Source: Fusobacterium naviforme (GTDB lineage Bacteria; Bacillota; Clostridia; Lachnospirales; Lachnospiraceae). From it: 64,000 bases of DNA. The stretch is taken from contig PYGH01000001.1 in NCBI GenBank assembly GCA_003014445.1, positions 186,001-250,000 on the forward strand, written 5' to 3'. The position numbers were made by a program, and so were the translations under genes. Each line of letters begins with the position of its first letter. The first letter of the stretch is position 1. Of this stretch, positions 45,383 through 54,092 are shown piece after piece. The notes under the pieces were generated by a model, which had not been told where the DNA came from, did no database searches, and worked only from the letters and a program-made list of their open reading frames with translations.

Positions 45383-45580
45383 TATACAGGACATGATCCG
45401 CCGGGTGCCGGAAGCGCATTCCGGGATTCGGCGGATCTTTTTTATCTCAGTGGGGGCGCGCAAGTCCCGCAAGCAGGACTTGAAGATAAAGGAAAAGGAC
45501 AGCCCCTGCGATTCCGATGAACGGAGAAAACAGAGCCGTTATGGCCGGTGCAGGCTGTATCAGAGAAAGGAATATGAAAA

Positions 45581-46606
45581 ATGAAAGCAGTAAGAATTAT
45601 GAAACCCAATGAACTCTGTGTGGTAGACGAGCCGAAGCCGGTCCTGGACGCAGAGAATAACGTACTGATCCGGATGACGGCAGCCGGCATCTGCGGTTCC
45701 GACGGCGGGATCTATCACGGCACCAATGCTGCGGCTACCTATCCCAGGATCATCGGACATGAGAATGTCGGCGTGGTGGAATCCGTGGGTGAGGGCGTCA
45801 CCAGAGTCAAGCCGGGCGACCGCGTCATCGTGGACCAGGTGAACGCCTGCGGGAAATGCTGGGCGTGCCGCCATGGCCGTCCGAATGTCTGCGGCAGCCT
45901 GAAGGTCCGCGGCGTGCACATCGACGGCGGCTACCGCCAGTGGATGGCAGTGCCGGAAGACAAGTGCTATCTGCTGCCGGAGGGCATCTCCGATGTGGAT
46001 GCTATTATGATCGAGCCCACCACCATCGCAGTGCAGAGCTGCTCCAGAGCAGAGCTCACGGAGGAAGATGACCTCATGATCATCGGTGCGGGAGCGCTGG
46101 GGACCAGCATCCTCCGCATCGCAAGGCTGTATCATCCCCACAAGCTGATCATGGTCGATATCGACGACGAAAAGCTGGATGACTGCCTGAAGAACGGCGC
46201 GACGGACGTGATCAACAGCAAGAAGGAAGACGTGGTCGAAAAGGCGAAGGAACTGACCGGTGGCTACGGCCCCACCGTCACCATCGACGCAGCCTGCTTC
46301 CATGGAAGCCTGCTGACTGCCTGCAAAGCCACCGGCAACGCGGGACGCGTCATTACCATGGGCTTCTCCGTGGCGCAGGATGAGATCAACCAGTTCGTCA
46401 TCACCTCCAAGGAGCTGGATGTGCGCGGTTCCAGACTCCAGAACCGCAGATTCGGAGAGGTCATCAGGCTGATCGAAGAAGGGAAAGTGGACCTGACCGG
46501 CGCGGTCTCCCATACCTTCAAGCTGACCGACGCCCAGAAGGCCTTTGACTTTGTGGATTCCCGCGATCCGTCTATCCGGAAGGTAGCTTTTACCTTTGAT
46601 TTCTGA
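45581..46606 (+). CDS. Zinc-dependent dehydrogenase, RspB-like (L-gulonate / L-idonate 5-dehydrogenase type)
   Basis: 341 residues of the medium-chain dehydrogenase family. Catalytic zinc ligands are in [12 protein letters not shown] and [16 protein letters not shown]. The structural zinc lobe is seen in [17 protein letters not shown], and the NAD fold is [10 protein letters not shown]. It shares RspB landmarks such as [17 protein letters not shown] and VITMGFS followed by [15 protein letters not shown]. RspB-type enzymes oxidise L-gulonate to D-fructuronate, the substrate of UxuB encoded downstream. An alternative is L-galactonate or L-idonate oxidation. Confidence 0.85.
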   Translation: MKAVRIMKPNELCVVDEPKPVLDAENNVLIRMTAAGICGSDGGIYHGTNAAATYPRIIGHENVGVVESVGEGVTRVKPGDRVIVDQVNACGKCWACRHGRPNVCGSLKVRGVHIDGGYRQWMAVPEDKCYLLPEGISDVDAIMIEPTTIAVQSCSRAELTEEDDLMIIGAGALGTSILRIARLYHPHKLIMVDIDDEKLDDCLKNGATDVINSKKEDVVEKAKELTGGYGPTVTIDAACFHGSLLTACKATGNAGRVITMGFSVAQDEINQFVITSKELDVRGSRLQNRRFGEVIRLIEEGKVDLTGAVSHTFKLTDAQKAFDFVDSRDPSIRKVAFTFDF

Positions 46607-46620
46607 AAGGAGATATCATT

Positions 46621-47703
46621 ATGAAGATGACATTTCGCTGGTACGGAAAAAACAGTGATTCCGTCAGCCTGAAGCAGATCCGCCAGATCCCGGGAATGAC
46701 CGGCCTGATGGGCTTCCTTGATTACAAGGCGGCTGGAGAGGTCTGGACTCCCGAGGAGATCGAAGACTACATGAAGGATGTCCGCGAAGCGGGCCTGGAG
46801 TGCGAGGTCATCGAGTCCGTGAACGTCCACGAGGATATCAAGATGGGCCTGCCCACCAGGGACAAATACATCGATGCCTACATCGAGACCATCCGGAACC
46901 TGGCAAAAGCCGGCGTCAAGGTCATCATCTACAACTTCATGCCGGTCCTCGACTGGCTCCGCACGGACCTTGCCCGGGAGATCCCGGAGGACGGCTCCAA
47001 CTCCCTGTACTATGACGACGCTGAACTGCAGGGCCTGACCCCGATCCAGCTGGTGAAGAACACTCTGGACAACGCCCAGGGCTTCTCTCTTCCGGGCTGG
47101 GAGCCGGAGCGCCTTGCCGAGCTCGAAGCGACTCTGAAGCGCTACGCGGAGATCGACGAGGACAGGCTGGCGGAAAACTACAAGTATTTCCTGGATGCTA
47201 TCATCCCGGTCTGCGAGGAAGTGGGCGTCAAGATGGCCTGCCATCCGGACGATCCGGCGTGGCCCATCTTCGGACTTCCGCGTCTTGCCCACGACCAGGC
47301 GGGCTTTGAACGCATCGTGAAGCTGCACGACAGCCCAGCGAACGCCATCTGCCTCTGCACCGGTTCCCTGGGCTCCAACCCGGAGAACGACATCCCCTCC
47401 ATCATCCGCCACTTCGGCGAGATGGACCGCATCGCCGCCCTGCACATCCGCAACGTGAAGTTCCTGGGCTACCGGAAGTTCCGCGAGGCAAGCCACCTTA
47501 GCTCCGACGGAAGCCTGGATATGTACGCCATCATGAAGGCTGTCTATGAGACCTGTCCGAAGGACATCTACGTCCGTCCGGACCACGGCCGCATGATCTG
47601 GGACGAGGTCGGCAGACCGGGCTACGGCCTCTATGACCGCGCCCTCGGCGCCACCTACCTGAATGGTCTCTGGGAAGCCATCGACAAGAACGCACGTGAA
47701 TAA
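46621..47703 (+). CDS. uxuA: Mannonate dehydratase
   Basis: 360 residues with AAAGGAG upstream, 14 bp after the dehydrogenase gene. It shows the UxuA barrel: [51 protein letters not shown], the metal-binding [32 protein letters not shown] and [14 protein letters not shown]. It dehydrates D-mannonate to 2-keto-3-deoxy-D-gluconate. The kinase and aldolase for that product are not in the island and must come from the host. Codons here end in C more often than in host genes, hinting at a different origin. Confidence 0.96.
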   Translation: MKMTFRWYGKNSDSVSLKQIRQIPGMTGLMGFLDYKAAGEVWTPEEIEDYMKDVREAGLECEVIESVNVHEDIKMGLPTRDKYIDAYIETIRNLAKAGVKVIIYNFMPVLDWLRTDLAREIPEDGSNSLYYDDAELQGLTPIQLVKNTLDNAQGFSLPGWEPERLAELEATLKRYAEIDEDRLAENYKYFLDAIIPVCEEVGVKMACHPDDPAWPIFGLPRLAHDQAGFERIVKLHDSPANAICLCTGSLGSNPENDIPSIIRHFGEMDRIAALHIRNVKFLGYRKFREASHLSSDGSLDMYAIMKAVYETCPKDIYVRPDHGRMIWDEVGRPGYGLYDRALGATYLNGLWEAIDKNARE

Positions 47704-47713
47704 GCAGGGCTGC

Positions 47714-47829
47714 GGAAATCTGCAGAAACAGACTGAGACAGCCGCCAGGCTGATCGAAGGCTGCTTCCGCAGATTTCCATAGAAGTGCAAACGGATGGTC
47801 CCTGTATACACGTAAAGCGTGTATACAGG
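47714..47829 (+). repeat. Two long hairpins between uxuA and uxuB
   Basis: GGAAATCTGC (47714-47723) pairs with GCAGATTTCC (47770-47779). CCTGTATACACG pairs perfectly with CGTGTATACAGG (47801-47829, 5-nt loop). No long T-run follows, so they may be RNA-stabilising elements, or the TGTATACA half-sites may be operators. A similar CCTGTATATACAGG lies at about 50953 near the element end. Confidence 0.5.
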
Positions 47830-47871
47830 AATCGCAGCCCTGCGTACAGGCGGGGCGGAAAGGAAGACACT

Positions 47872-49482
47872 ATGAAACTGACTCTGGAAGGACTGAAGGA
47901 CAAGGCGGCATGGGAGGCTGCGGGCGTAAAGCTTCCGTCCTATGACGTTGCTGCAGTGGCTGAGAACACGAGGAAAGCGCCGGTGTGGATCCACTTCGGC
48001 ATCGGGAACATCTTCCGCATCTTCATCGGCGGGCTCGCGGACCGGCTGATCAGCGAGGGGCTTGCTGACAAGGGCATCACCTGCGTCGAGACCTTTGACT
48101 TCGACGTGGTGGACAAGATCTACAAACCCTACGACAACCTGGTGCTGGGCGTCACCCTGAAGGCGGACGGAAACATCGACAAGCAGGTGATCGGATCACT
48201 GACCGAGGCAATCAAAGCCCAGTCCTCCGACCCGGCAGCCTGGGGCAGGCTGAAGGGCATCTTCGCGGATCCCGGGTTCCAGATGTGCTCCTTCACCATC
48301 ACGGAAAAAGGCTACGCCCTGAAGAACGCCGCGGGCGCCTTCTTCCCCTTCATTCAGGCGGATATCGAAAACGGCCCGGGGAAGGCCGGTTCCGCGATGG
48401 CAGTGGTCACCGCGCTTCTGTTTGAGCGCTTCAAGGCCGGAAAGTTCCCGGTGGCAGTGGTCAGTATGGACAACTGCAGCCACAACGGCGAGAAGCTGAA
48501 GAGCTCCATCGTCACCATGGCGGAAGAGTGGCAGAAGAAGGGCTTTGTCCCGGCAGAGTTCGTCGCTTACGTGAATGACGAGGCGCAGGTGGCATTCCCC
48601 TGGTCCATGATCGACAAGATCACGCCTCGGCCGGCAGCATCCGTCCAGGAAGAGCTCACGAAGCTCGGCATCGAGGATATGGCTCCCGTGGTCACCTCCA
48701 GGAACACCTTCATTGCGCCCTTCGTCAATGCTGAGGGACCGCAGTACCTGGTGGTCGAGGACCGTTTCCCGAACGGCCGTCCGGCACTGGAGAAGGCCGG
48801 CGTCTACATGACCGACCGCGACACCGTCAACAAGGTGGAGCGCATGAAGGTCACCACCTGCCTGAACCCGCTGCACACCGCGCTGGCAGTGTACGGCTGC
48901 GTGCTGGGCTATGACCTGATCGCGGATGAGATGAAGGATCATGAGCTGAACGAGCTGGTGCACCGCATCGGACCGGTCGAGGGAATGCCTGTCGTCACGG
49001 ACCCGGGCATCCTGTCCCCGGAGGACTTCGTGGCCGAGGTCATCGACGTTCGCATCCCGAACCCCTTCATGCCGGATACGCCCCAGCGTATCGCAACGGA
49101 TACCAGCCAGAAGGTCGGCATCCGCTACGGCGAGACCATTAAGAGCTATGTGGCAAAGTACGGCGACGCGAAGAAGCTGGAGGCGATTCCGCTGGCTATC
49201 GCAGGCTGGCTGCGCTATCTGCTGGGCGTGGACGATGAGGGCAAGGCATTCGAGCGCTCCTCTGACCCGATGCTCGACGAGCTCACCGCACAGCTTTCCG
49301 GCATCATCCTCGGCGATCCGGACAGCGTCGGCGACAAGCTGAAGCCCATCCTTTCCAATGCCAACATCTTCGGTTCCGACCTCTATGGCGCAGGCATCGG
49401 CGACCGGATCGAGGCACTCTTCAAGGAAGAGCTGGCAGGCCCCGGCGCCGTCCGAGCGACCCTTAAAAAGTACATTAAATAA
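47872..49482 (+). CDS. uxuB: Fructuronate reductase / mannitol dehydrogenase family
   Basis: 536 residues from ATG 47872, with GGAAAGGAAG upstream. The Rossmann start WIHFGIGNIFRIFIGGLADRL and the polyol-dehydrogenase signatures CTFTITEKGYALK-like stretch, VVSMDNCSHNG and KVTTCLNPLHTALAVYG are all present; the last holds the catalytic Lys/Asn/His region. UxuB interconverts D-fructuronate and D-mannonate using NADH. It sits after UxuA and links the upstream dehydrogenase to mannonate. Confidence 0.93.
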   Translation: MKLTLEGLKDKAAWEAAGVKLPSYDVAAVAENTRKAPVWIHFGIGNIFRIFIGGLADRLISEGLADKGITCVETFDFDVVDKIYKPYDNLVLGVTLKADGNIDKQVIGSLTEAIKAQSSDPAAWGRLKGIFADPGFQMCSFTITEKGYALKNAAGAFFPFIQADIENGPGKAGSAMAVVTALLFERFKAGKFPVAVVSMDNCSHNGEKLKSSIVTMAEEWQKKGFVPAEFVAYVNDEAQVAFPWSMIDKITPRPAASVQEELTKLGIEDMAPVVTSRNTFIAPFVNAEGPQYLVVEDRFPNGRPALEKAGVYMTDRDTVNKVERMKVTTCLNPLHTALAVYGCVLGYDLIADEMKDHELNELVHRIGPVEGMPVVTDPGILSPEDFVAEVIDVRIPNPFMPDTPQRIATDTSQKVGIRYGETIKSYVAKYGDAKKLEAIPLAIAGWLRYLLGVDDEGKAFERSSDPMLDELTAQLSGIILGDPDSVGDKLKPILSNANIFGSDLYGAGIGDRIEALFKEELAGPGAVRATLKKYIK

Positions 49483-49540
49483 GTCAGCACCCCGCAGAGA
49501 TACGCGGAATAGTTATTCATTTGAGCTGTCGCATTAAGGA

Positions 49541-50029
49541 ATGCAGACAATGTTCCCGGGCACCCAGGGCGGTCCGCTGATGCACATCATAGCGGCCAAG
49601 GCAGTGGCCCTCGGAGAGGCGCTGCATGATGAATTCAAGGATTACCAGGCACAGATCGTGAAGAACGCCGCAGTTCTTGCGGACACGCTGCTGGCGGGCG
49701 GCGTCAGCCTGGTCAGCGGCGGAACGGACAACCAGCTCATGCTTCTGGATCTCCGCAGCCCTGACATGAGCGGCCAGGAGCTGGAGGACCGGCTGGACCG
49801 CGTTCACATTACCGTCAACAAGAAATCCATCCCCGGCGACACCCGTCCGCCCATGAAGACCTCCGGCATCCGTATCGGCATGCCGGAAGTCACGACCCGC
49901 GGCTTCAAGGAAGAGGAGATGAAGATCGTGGGCGATCTCATCCTGAAGTCTGTCTATGATTTCGATATGAGCAGAGGCGAGATCCTCTCCACAGTGGACG
50001 AGCTCTGCACGAAGTATCCGCTGTACTGA
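49541..50029 (+). pseudogene. glyA: Serine hydroxymethyltransferase fragment (C-terminal 40 percent)
   Basis: About 162 residues that match only the GlyA C-terminus: FPGTQGGPLMHIIAAKAVALGEAL, SGGTDNQLMLLDLRS, ITVNKKSIPGDTRPP and SGIRIGMPEVTTRGF. The whole N-terminal cofactor domain with the PLP-binding lysine is missing, so no activity is expected. It lies between uxuB and yiaL and is probably a scar of the recombination that brought the cargo in. A hairpin follows it. Confidence 0.88.
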
Positions 50030-50036
50030 TCAGGGA

Positions 50037-50083
50037 AAAGACATCAGCCGTACTCCCATATGGAGGATGGCCGATGTCTTTGT
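50037..50083 (+). terminator. Hairpin after the glyA fragment
   Basis: AAAGACATCAGCC pairs with GGCCGATGTCTTT (12 of 13), followed by GTATGG. Probable terminator carried with glyA. Confidence 0.65.
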
Positions 50084-50216
50084 ATGGAAGTATAAACAGT
50101 GGGGGAAGAATGTCCGGTCAGAAGCATTTGTTTTTACAGGGAAATCGGTGGGGAACGGTTGATTGTGATACAATAGAAATGTTAATGAATTTTCTGCACG
50201 AAAGGAGAAAACATAC

Positions 50217-50672
50217 ATGTTTTTTGCGAATATCAGCATTGCGGAAAAGTACAATTATCTTGCGGAAAAGTTTGTACGCGCCTACAGATGGCTTGCCGAG
50301 ACGGACATCAAGTCCCTGCCGGAAGGCAGCTATCCCATCTGGGACGACAAGGTCATTGCCAACGTCCAGGAGTACACCACCAAGCTTCCGTCCGAAGGCC
50401 TCTTTGAGACGCACAAAAAGTACTTCGACATCCAGTATATGGTGACCGGCGAGGAGCAGTTCGGAGTATGTAAGCTGGAGGGGCTGAAGCTCTGCGAGTC
50501 CCACGAGGACAATGACCTTTATTTCTATGAGGAGCCGGCGGAGTCCGGGACCATCCTTCTGAAGGAAGGGGACCTGATCGTTGTGGAGCCGGAGGAAGCA
50601 CACAAGCCGAGACTTGTGGCAGGCGGAGAGAAGAAAGCGGTTAAGAAGGTCGTCGTCAAAGTCGCAGTCTGA
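50217..50672 (+). CDS. yiaL: YhcH/YjgK/YiaL family protein
   Basis: 151 residues with GAAAGGAGA upstream. The small cupin-like barrel of the family is seen in THKKYFDIQYMVTGEEQFGV, with KPRLV and a metal-binding EEAHKPRL His region near the end. Family members are encoded with sialic-acid, uronate and diketogulonate genes, and a sugar isomerase or anomerase role has been proposed but not settled. Here it completes the YiaK + TRAP + YiaL grouping of the E. coli yia operon. Confidence 0.88.
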   Translation: MFFANISIAEKYNYLAEKFVRAYRWLAETDIKSLPEGSYPIWDDKVIANVQEYTTKLPSEGLFETHKKYFDIQYMVTGEEQFGVCKLEGLKLCESHEDNDLYFYEEPAESGTILLKEGDLIVVEPEEAHKPRLVAGGEKKAVKKVVVKVAV

Positions 50673-50906
50673 ACAGCACGGTGGATTCAAGTAAGACCTT
50701 GGATGTTATCGGCTGCAGGACCGAAGATACTAAAATATTGGATATTCCGGATGTGGCTGTTGTTAAGGTATCATCTGCTTGGAGATCCGAAATTTGTCGG
50801 AGAAACGGATATGGGTAGTTGGAAACAGAGAGAAGAGAGAGATCGCGAATGGCGTTGTAACAAAAATGAATGTTTTACAGAATGTGATCTCAAAGGAAGG
50901 CTTATA

Positions 50907-50939
50907 TTGATAACATTAAGCTGATAACAATTTGATAAC
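50907..50939 (+). repeat. Integrase arm-type repeats, right end
   Basis: TGATAAC at 50908-50914, 50922-50928 and 50933-50939 (14- and 11-bp spacing), about 105 bp inside the right att core. Same sequence and orientation as the two copies at the left end. Confidence 0.62.
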
Positions 50940-51042
50940 AACAGTTCAGATACCCTGTATATACAGGATAACAGAACGCAAATGGAATCACTGTATATCA
51001 AATCCACTATACAAATACGCTTAGAATCGCTTTTGCTTTATC

Positions 51043-51054
51043 GAGCTGGAATAA
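51043..51054 (+). other. Right attachment core with duplicated guaA end
   Basis: GAGCTGGAATAA, preceded by ATC, would encode I-E-L-E-stop, the same as the guaA terminus but with other codons (ATC, CTG against ATA, TTG). This is expected where an element supplied its own version of the gene end. GGAATAAGG also pairs with CCTTATTCC (51074-51082) as a hairpin. Confidence 0.68.
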
Positions 51055-51113
51055 GGGCTCGGTTCTGAAAAATCCTTATTCCATGCGGTTTACAAGCAAA
51101 AATGCTTAGTTCG

Positions 51114-51131
51114 TGGCAACGTTTTGGCAAC
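51114..51131 (+). repeat. Paired TGGCAAC arm-like repeats of the second element
   Basis: TGGCAAC at 51114-51120 and 51125-51131, spaced 11 bp and 60 bp after the att core. This is the same geometry as the TGATAAC pair 59 bp after the guaA core. Confidence 0.6.
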
Positions 51132-51170
51132 AAATAATGTAAACTGAATTATTCTGCTAGATTAACTGAA

Positions 51171-51215
51171 AACAGCGTTATCTGATTTCTTGTGAATTCA
51201 GGTAGCGCTGTTTTT
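51171..51215 (+). terminator. Terminator at the left end of the second element
   Basis: AACAGCGTTATCTGA pairs with TCAGGTAGCGCTGTT (one or two mismatches), followed by TTTG. It occupies the same relative place as the terminator at 33762. Confidence 0.7.
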
Positions 51216-51260
51216 GCGTGGAGAAAGAAATATGCAGGAGATTCAGAAAATATGAGCAGC

Positions 51261-51510
51261 TTATCTATGGCGTTTGAGATAGTGAGGATAGTTCAGTCTC
51301 CAGTTAATGTACTCATCCAGAGCCTCCGGATCGTCCTAGTCTTGCTTGCGCATCTTATACCACTCTTCCAGCATAGGGAAAAGAGTGACGAAGCTCTTAT
51401 GAAACTTATCCGTTCTAAGACACAGCTCTCCATCAATCTCATCGACATGAAGCCCATACGATGCGAGTGCCGAAGAAGCCTGTGCTGAAAGTTGATCTTG
51501 AGGAATTTCA
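51261..51510 (-). pseudogene. Remnant of an element-type HTH regulator (C-terminus, internal stop)
   Basis: Reading the minus strand gives ASYGLHVDEIDGELCLRTDK, then MLEEWYKMRKQD, an in-frame TAG (51336-51338) and EALDEYINWRLNYPHYLKR. This parallels the C-terminus of the regulator at 33830 (IYGLTIDRIDD, LDDWYAMKEKY, EEYDHWRYNFPEG). The N-terminal HTH is gone. Confidence 0.65.
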
Positions 51511-51640
51511 TGAACTTGAGAATATCAAGGCAACACTTGATGGAATCAGATTAGATATCACCAGGATTCAGATATTCCGGTTCTTGAAATATCTGAAGAG
51601 TCCTATTTCAATATGGCACGCAGGGATTATCCTTGAGTTA

Positions 51641-53191
51641 TCAGACCTCAACGATTTCCGGAAAGAGATCCAGAATCCGGTATGAAAGCATGAGAAGTTC
51701 TGTCACCGGAAGCGGATATTGCTGAAGGCCGGATATTTCATTGAACTTACGGAGGCGATAGTCCATAGTGTTTCGGTGTACGTTCAGCATTTCCGCAGCA
51801 GCGGAAGCGCTTCCCTTCTCAAGTGAGAGCCGTTTGGAGCGGGAAAATTCTGTGTGATACTTTCGGTCATATCTGACAACCTCCAACAGTTCAGGCATAC
51901 AGTATCTGCGGATGTCATCCATCTTTGCCAGCCTTTCAATCATATAGTAAATTATATAATCTCTGAAATAGTGCATTCTGCCATCAGCATGAATCTTTTC
52001 AGCGATCTGCAGAACGCTCAGCGTCTGCTCGTATACATATCTGAAATCTGTAATGCACGTAAATTCATTGCTGACAGCGGCATGCAGATCATATTTTTCC
52101 AGAAACGGGGATAGTTCATCCGCGGTTTTCGCAATACCGGCTCCGTCAAGAAACATGATCAGCCGGAGATCTCTTGCCAGTATACGCGATTTTGAAAAAC
52201 GAAGTGAAAGATGATTTTTGTAAGCCATGATCGTACTGACCGGTGCCGTGCTGCCCGGCCGCTGGGCAATCGTAATCACGTGATATCTCCCAGAAAGATT
52301 CCAGTGAAAGCCGGATGCATGTTTACGAAACGATGCATCTGTATAGGAATTTCCGGGATTAAGTAGTTCAGCTAGCATTTGCTCGCTTCTGCTGGTGTTT
52401 GGAAGGATATTTTCCTTCTCTAGAAAGACTGTCAGCGCACCAGCCAGAAAGTCCATGATTTCCATATCACCGTTTCGGAAAGGCTGATTGTATGCTACGG
52501 TCAGAATCCATCCGAAATACTGGCGATGGATCATCAGCCGGCAGATCAGCCGGTCCCGCTTTTTGGGAGACTGCAGAAGGAAGGTTTGCGGGGTGTTCTG
52601 AATCTGTGCAAGAACACTGTCATAATTGTATTTTGCAAACAGTTCTGCCGGCACATATCCTAGCCGAAAAAGGTTGTCCAGAATTTCATCGTCGACAGGG
52701 CTGTCTGGAAGGCGCGAATAAGCGAGCGACCGGGTGGTGAAATCCTGCAAAATGAGCGGATTGCCCAGCAGATGCGATGCAATTTCAATCAGATCTGATA
52801 CGGAAGTGCAGTCAAAAAGCGCGTGACTGATGGTCAGTTCGGCTTCAGCTACTCGTTCTGATGTGCTGAGCAGTCCCATAACTTTGACATACAGATCATT
52901 CGCAGTTATAGATTCATGGAAGAAGATATAATTTTCGGGCAAACCTGAAGTGTCCGCATCCTTGCAGTCATCCACAAGAAGAAACAGGGAATCCGTTTTC
53001 CCACAATTGACATCTCTGTAAGTCGATAATGCCGAGACATACAGCGTATCCCGGGAATACGTGGAGGAGGAAAAAGAAAGCAGGCAGATCTGACGGATCG
53101 TTGGATCCGGATCAGAGCAGTGTACTTCAAGATTCCCAAATTGCTCCAGATTATGAATCAGAAATGATAATTTCACAAGCGGATACCTCAT
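51641..53191 (-). CDS. PucR/CdaR-type transcriptional regulator
   Basis: 516 residues. An N-terminal PucR-like sensory region and a middle CdaR GGDEF-like domain (WNLSGRYHVITIAQRPG to the EKYDLHAAVSNEFT stretch) lead to the C-terminal PucR HTH (ASAAAEMLNVHRNTMDYRLRKF). It is divergent from the membrane proteins and amidohydrolase that follow on the plus strand, so it is their likely activator. PucR relatives often control purine, amino-acid or peptide breakdown. The ligand is unknown. Confidence 0.85.
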   Translation of the reverse strand: MRYPLVKLSFLIHNLEQFGNLEVHCSDPDPTIRQICLLSFSSSTYSRDTLYVSALSTYRDVNCGKTDSLFLLVDDCKDADTSGLPENYIFFHESITANDLYVKVMGLLSTSERVAEAELTISHALFDCTSVSDLIEIASHLLGNPLILQDFTTRSLAYSRLPDSPVDDEILDNLFRLGYVPAELFAKYNYDSVLAQIQNTPQTFLLQSPKKRDRLICRLMIHRQYFGWILTVAYNQPFRNGDMEIMDFLAGALTVFLEKENILPNTSRSEQMLAELLNPGNSYTDASFRKHASGFHWNLSGRYHVITIAQRPGSTAPVSTIMAYKNHLSLRFSKSRILARDLRLIMFLDGAGIAKTADELSPFLEKYDLHAAVSNEFTCITDFRYVYEQTLSVLQIAEKIHADGRMHYFRDYIIYYMIERLAKMDDIRRYCMPELLEVVRYDRKYHTEFSRSKRLSLEKGSASAAAEMLNVHRNTMDYRLRKFNEISGLQQYPLPVTELLMLSYRILDLFPEIVEV

Positions 53192-53366
53192 TCAGTCATA
53201 TATAGCCAAATTTTAATACAAACTATAATTTTATGTCAATATCAAAGGAGCACATAAATTAACTCCAAATTTTGGGCTCTCCTCACAATGATTTTCATAA
53301 ATATTCCGCCTAGAATGCAATTATCCGGTAACGGAGAGATGGTAGGAAAGAAAAGGAGGTACGCTT
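53192..53366. promoter_or_regulatory. Divergent control region between PucR gene and membrane-protein operon
   Basis: 175-bp AT-rich gap. No -35/-10 pair stands out. AAAAGGAGG at about 53353 is the ribosome site of the plus-strand gene. Confidence 0.35.
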
Positions 53367-54077
53367 ATGGATTATCAGAGTCCGATCAGCAGCCCGGCAT
53401 TGACAATTTTGGTTGCAGTGATTCTGCTGCTTGTCACAATCGTCTGTATTATTTTTCTGCGCAGTGGGTGGAAGGAGGCTCAGCGCCTCGGTATTACATC
53501 CGAAGAACTGAAGAAGATTGTCGTAAACTGCATCGGCATCAGCCTTGTTCCGTCAATCCCGATTGTGTTGAGTGTTTTCGTAATGGTTCCGGTTCTCGGT
53601 GTTGCGCTTCCGTGGCTGAGAACTTCAGTTATCGGATCAGCGAATAACGAACTGATTGCCGCCACAATGGCAGCCGAGGCGACAGGCGTGGAATTCACAA
53701 CTACGACCATGACACCGCAGGCGTGGATCAATGCGGCATGGGCTATGACACTCGGGTGCTCCGTTGCACTGCCTATTGTTCTTATCGTTCTGAAGCCTGT
53801 ATGCATGACGTATGATGCTTTCCGGAAAAAAGACAGCAAATGGATCGGCATTTTCAGTCTGTGCGCATTACTCGTGGTAATTGCAGCTTTTGCGATCAAC
53901 AGCGGAAAGAAAGGCATTATCCCAAGTGCAGTTATCATAGGATGCTTCCTCTTTGCATGGCTGTGCAGCCTGGCAGCAAAGAATCCGAAACTGAAGTGGC
54001 TGAGCGATTATGTATTCCCGCTTACCATTCTGTTCGGACTTGTACTTTCTGTGATTATTACCCCGGTACTGAGTTGA
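53367..54077 (+). CDS. Integral membrane protein, DUF5058-like
   Basis: 236 residues with AAAAGGAGG upstream. About six hydrophobic segments (10-33, 50-80, 118-143, 163-180, 190-205 and 215-235). Between the second and third is a polar stretch with SANNELIAATMAAEATGVEF, which could face a substrate. It looks like the DUF5058 family, from memory only. It lies 15 bp before another small membrane protein, and both are followed by an amidohydrolase. A two-subunit importer is my best guess. Confidence 0.6.
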   Translation: MDYQSPISSPALTILVAVILLLVTIVCIIFLRSGWKEAQRLGITSEELKKIVVNCIGISLVPSIPIVLSVFVMVPVLGVALPWLRTSVIGSANNELIAATMAAEATGVEFTTTTMTPQAWINAAWAMTLGCSVALPIVLIVLKPVCMTYDAFRKKDSKWIGIFSLCALLVVIAAFAINSGKKGIIPSAVIIGCFLFAWLCSLAAKNPKLKWLSDYVFPLTILFGLVLSVIITPVLS

Positions 54078-54092
54078 AAGGAGTGAAGCCAT

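Larger units (their letters stand above)
33597..51054 (+). mobile_element. Integrative mobilizable element at guaA with sugar-acid cargo (about 17.5 kb)
   Basis: Bounded by guaA-end repeats. The backbone is HTH regulator, Xis, tyrosine integrase, RHH protein, RepA-like ATPase, iteron array, oriT-like hairpins, MobC and MobA relaxase (33.8-39.5 kb). The cargo (39.6-50.7 kb) is a GntR-controlled TRAP transporter plus uronate/gulonate enzymes. TGATAAC arm repeats lie just inside both ends. No coupling protein or VirB genes are present, so transfer would need a helper element. Exact ends are inferred from the repeats. Confidence 0.72.

Noticed and set aside
51192-51488. Plus-strand 98-residue open frame after the second att core
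   Set aside because: Composition is not protein-like, and the opposite strand encodes the recognisable HTH-regulator remnant.
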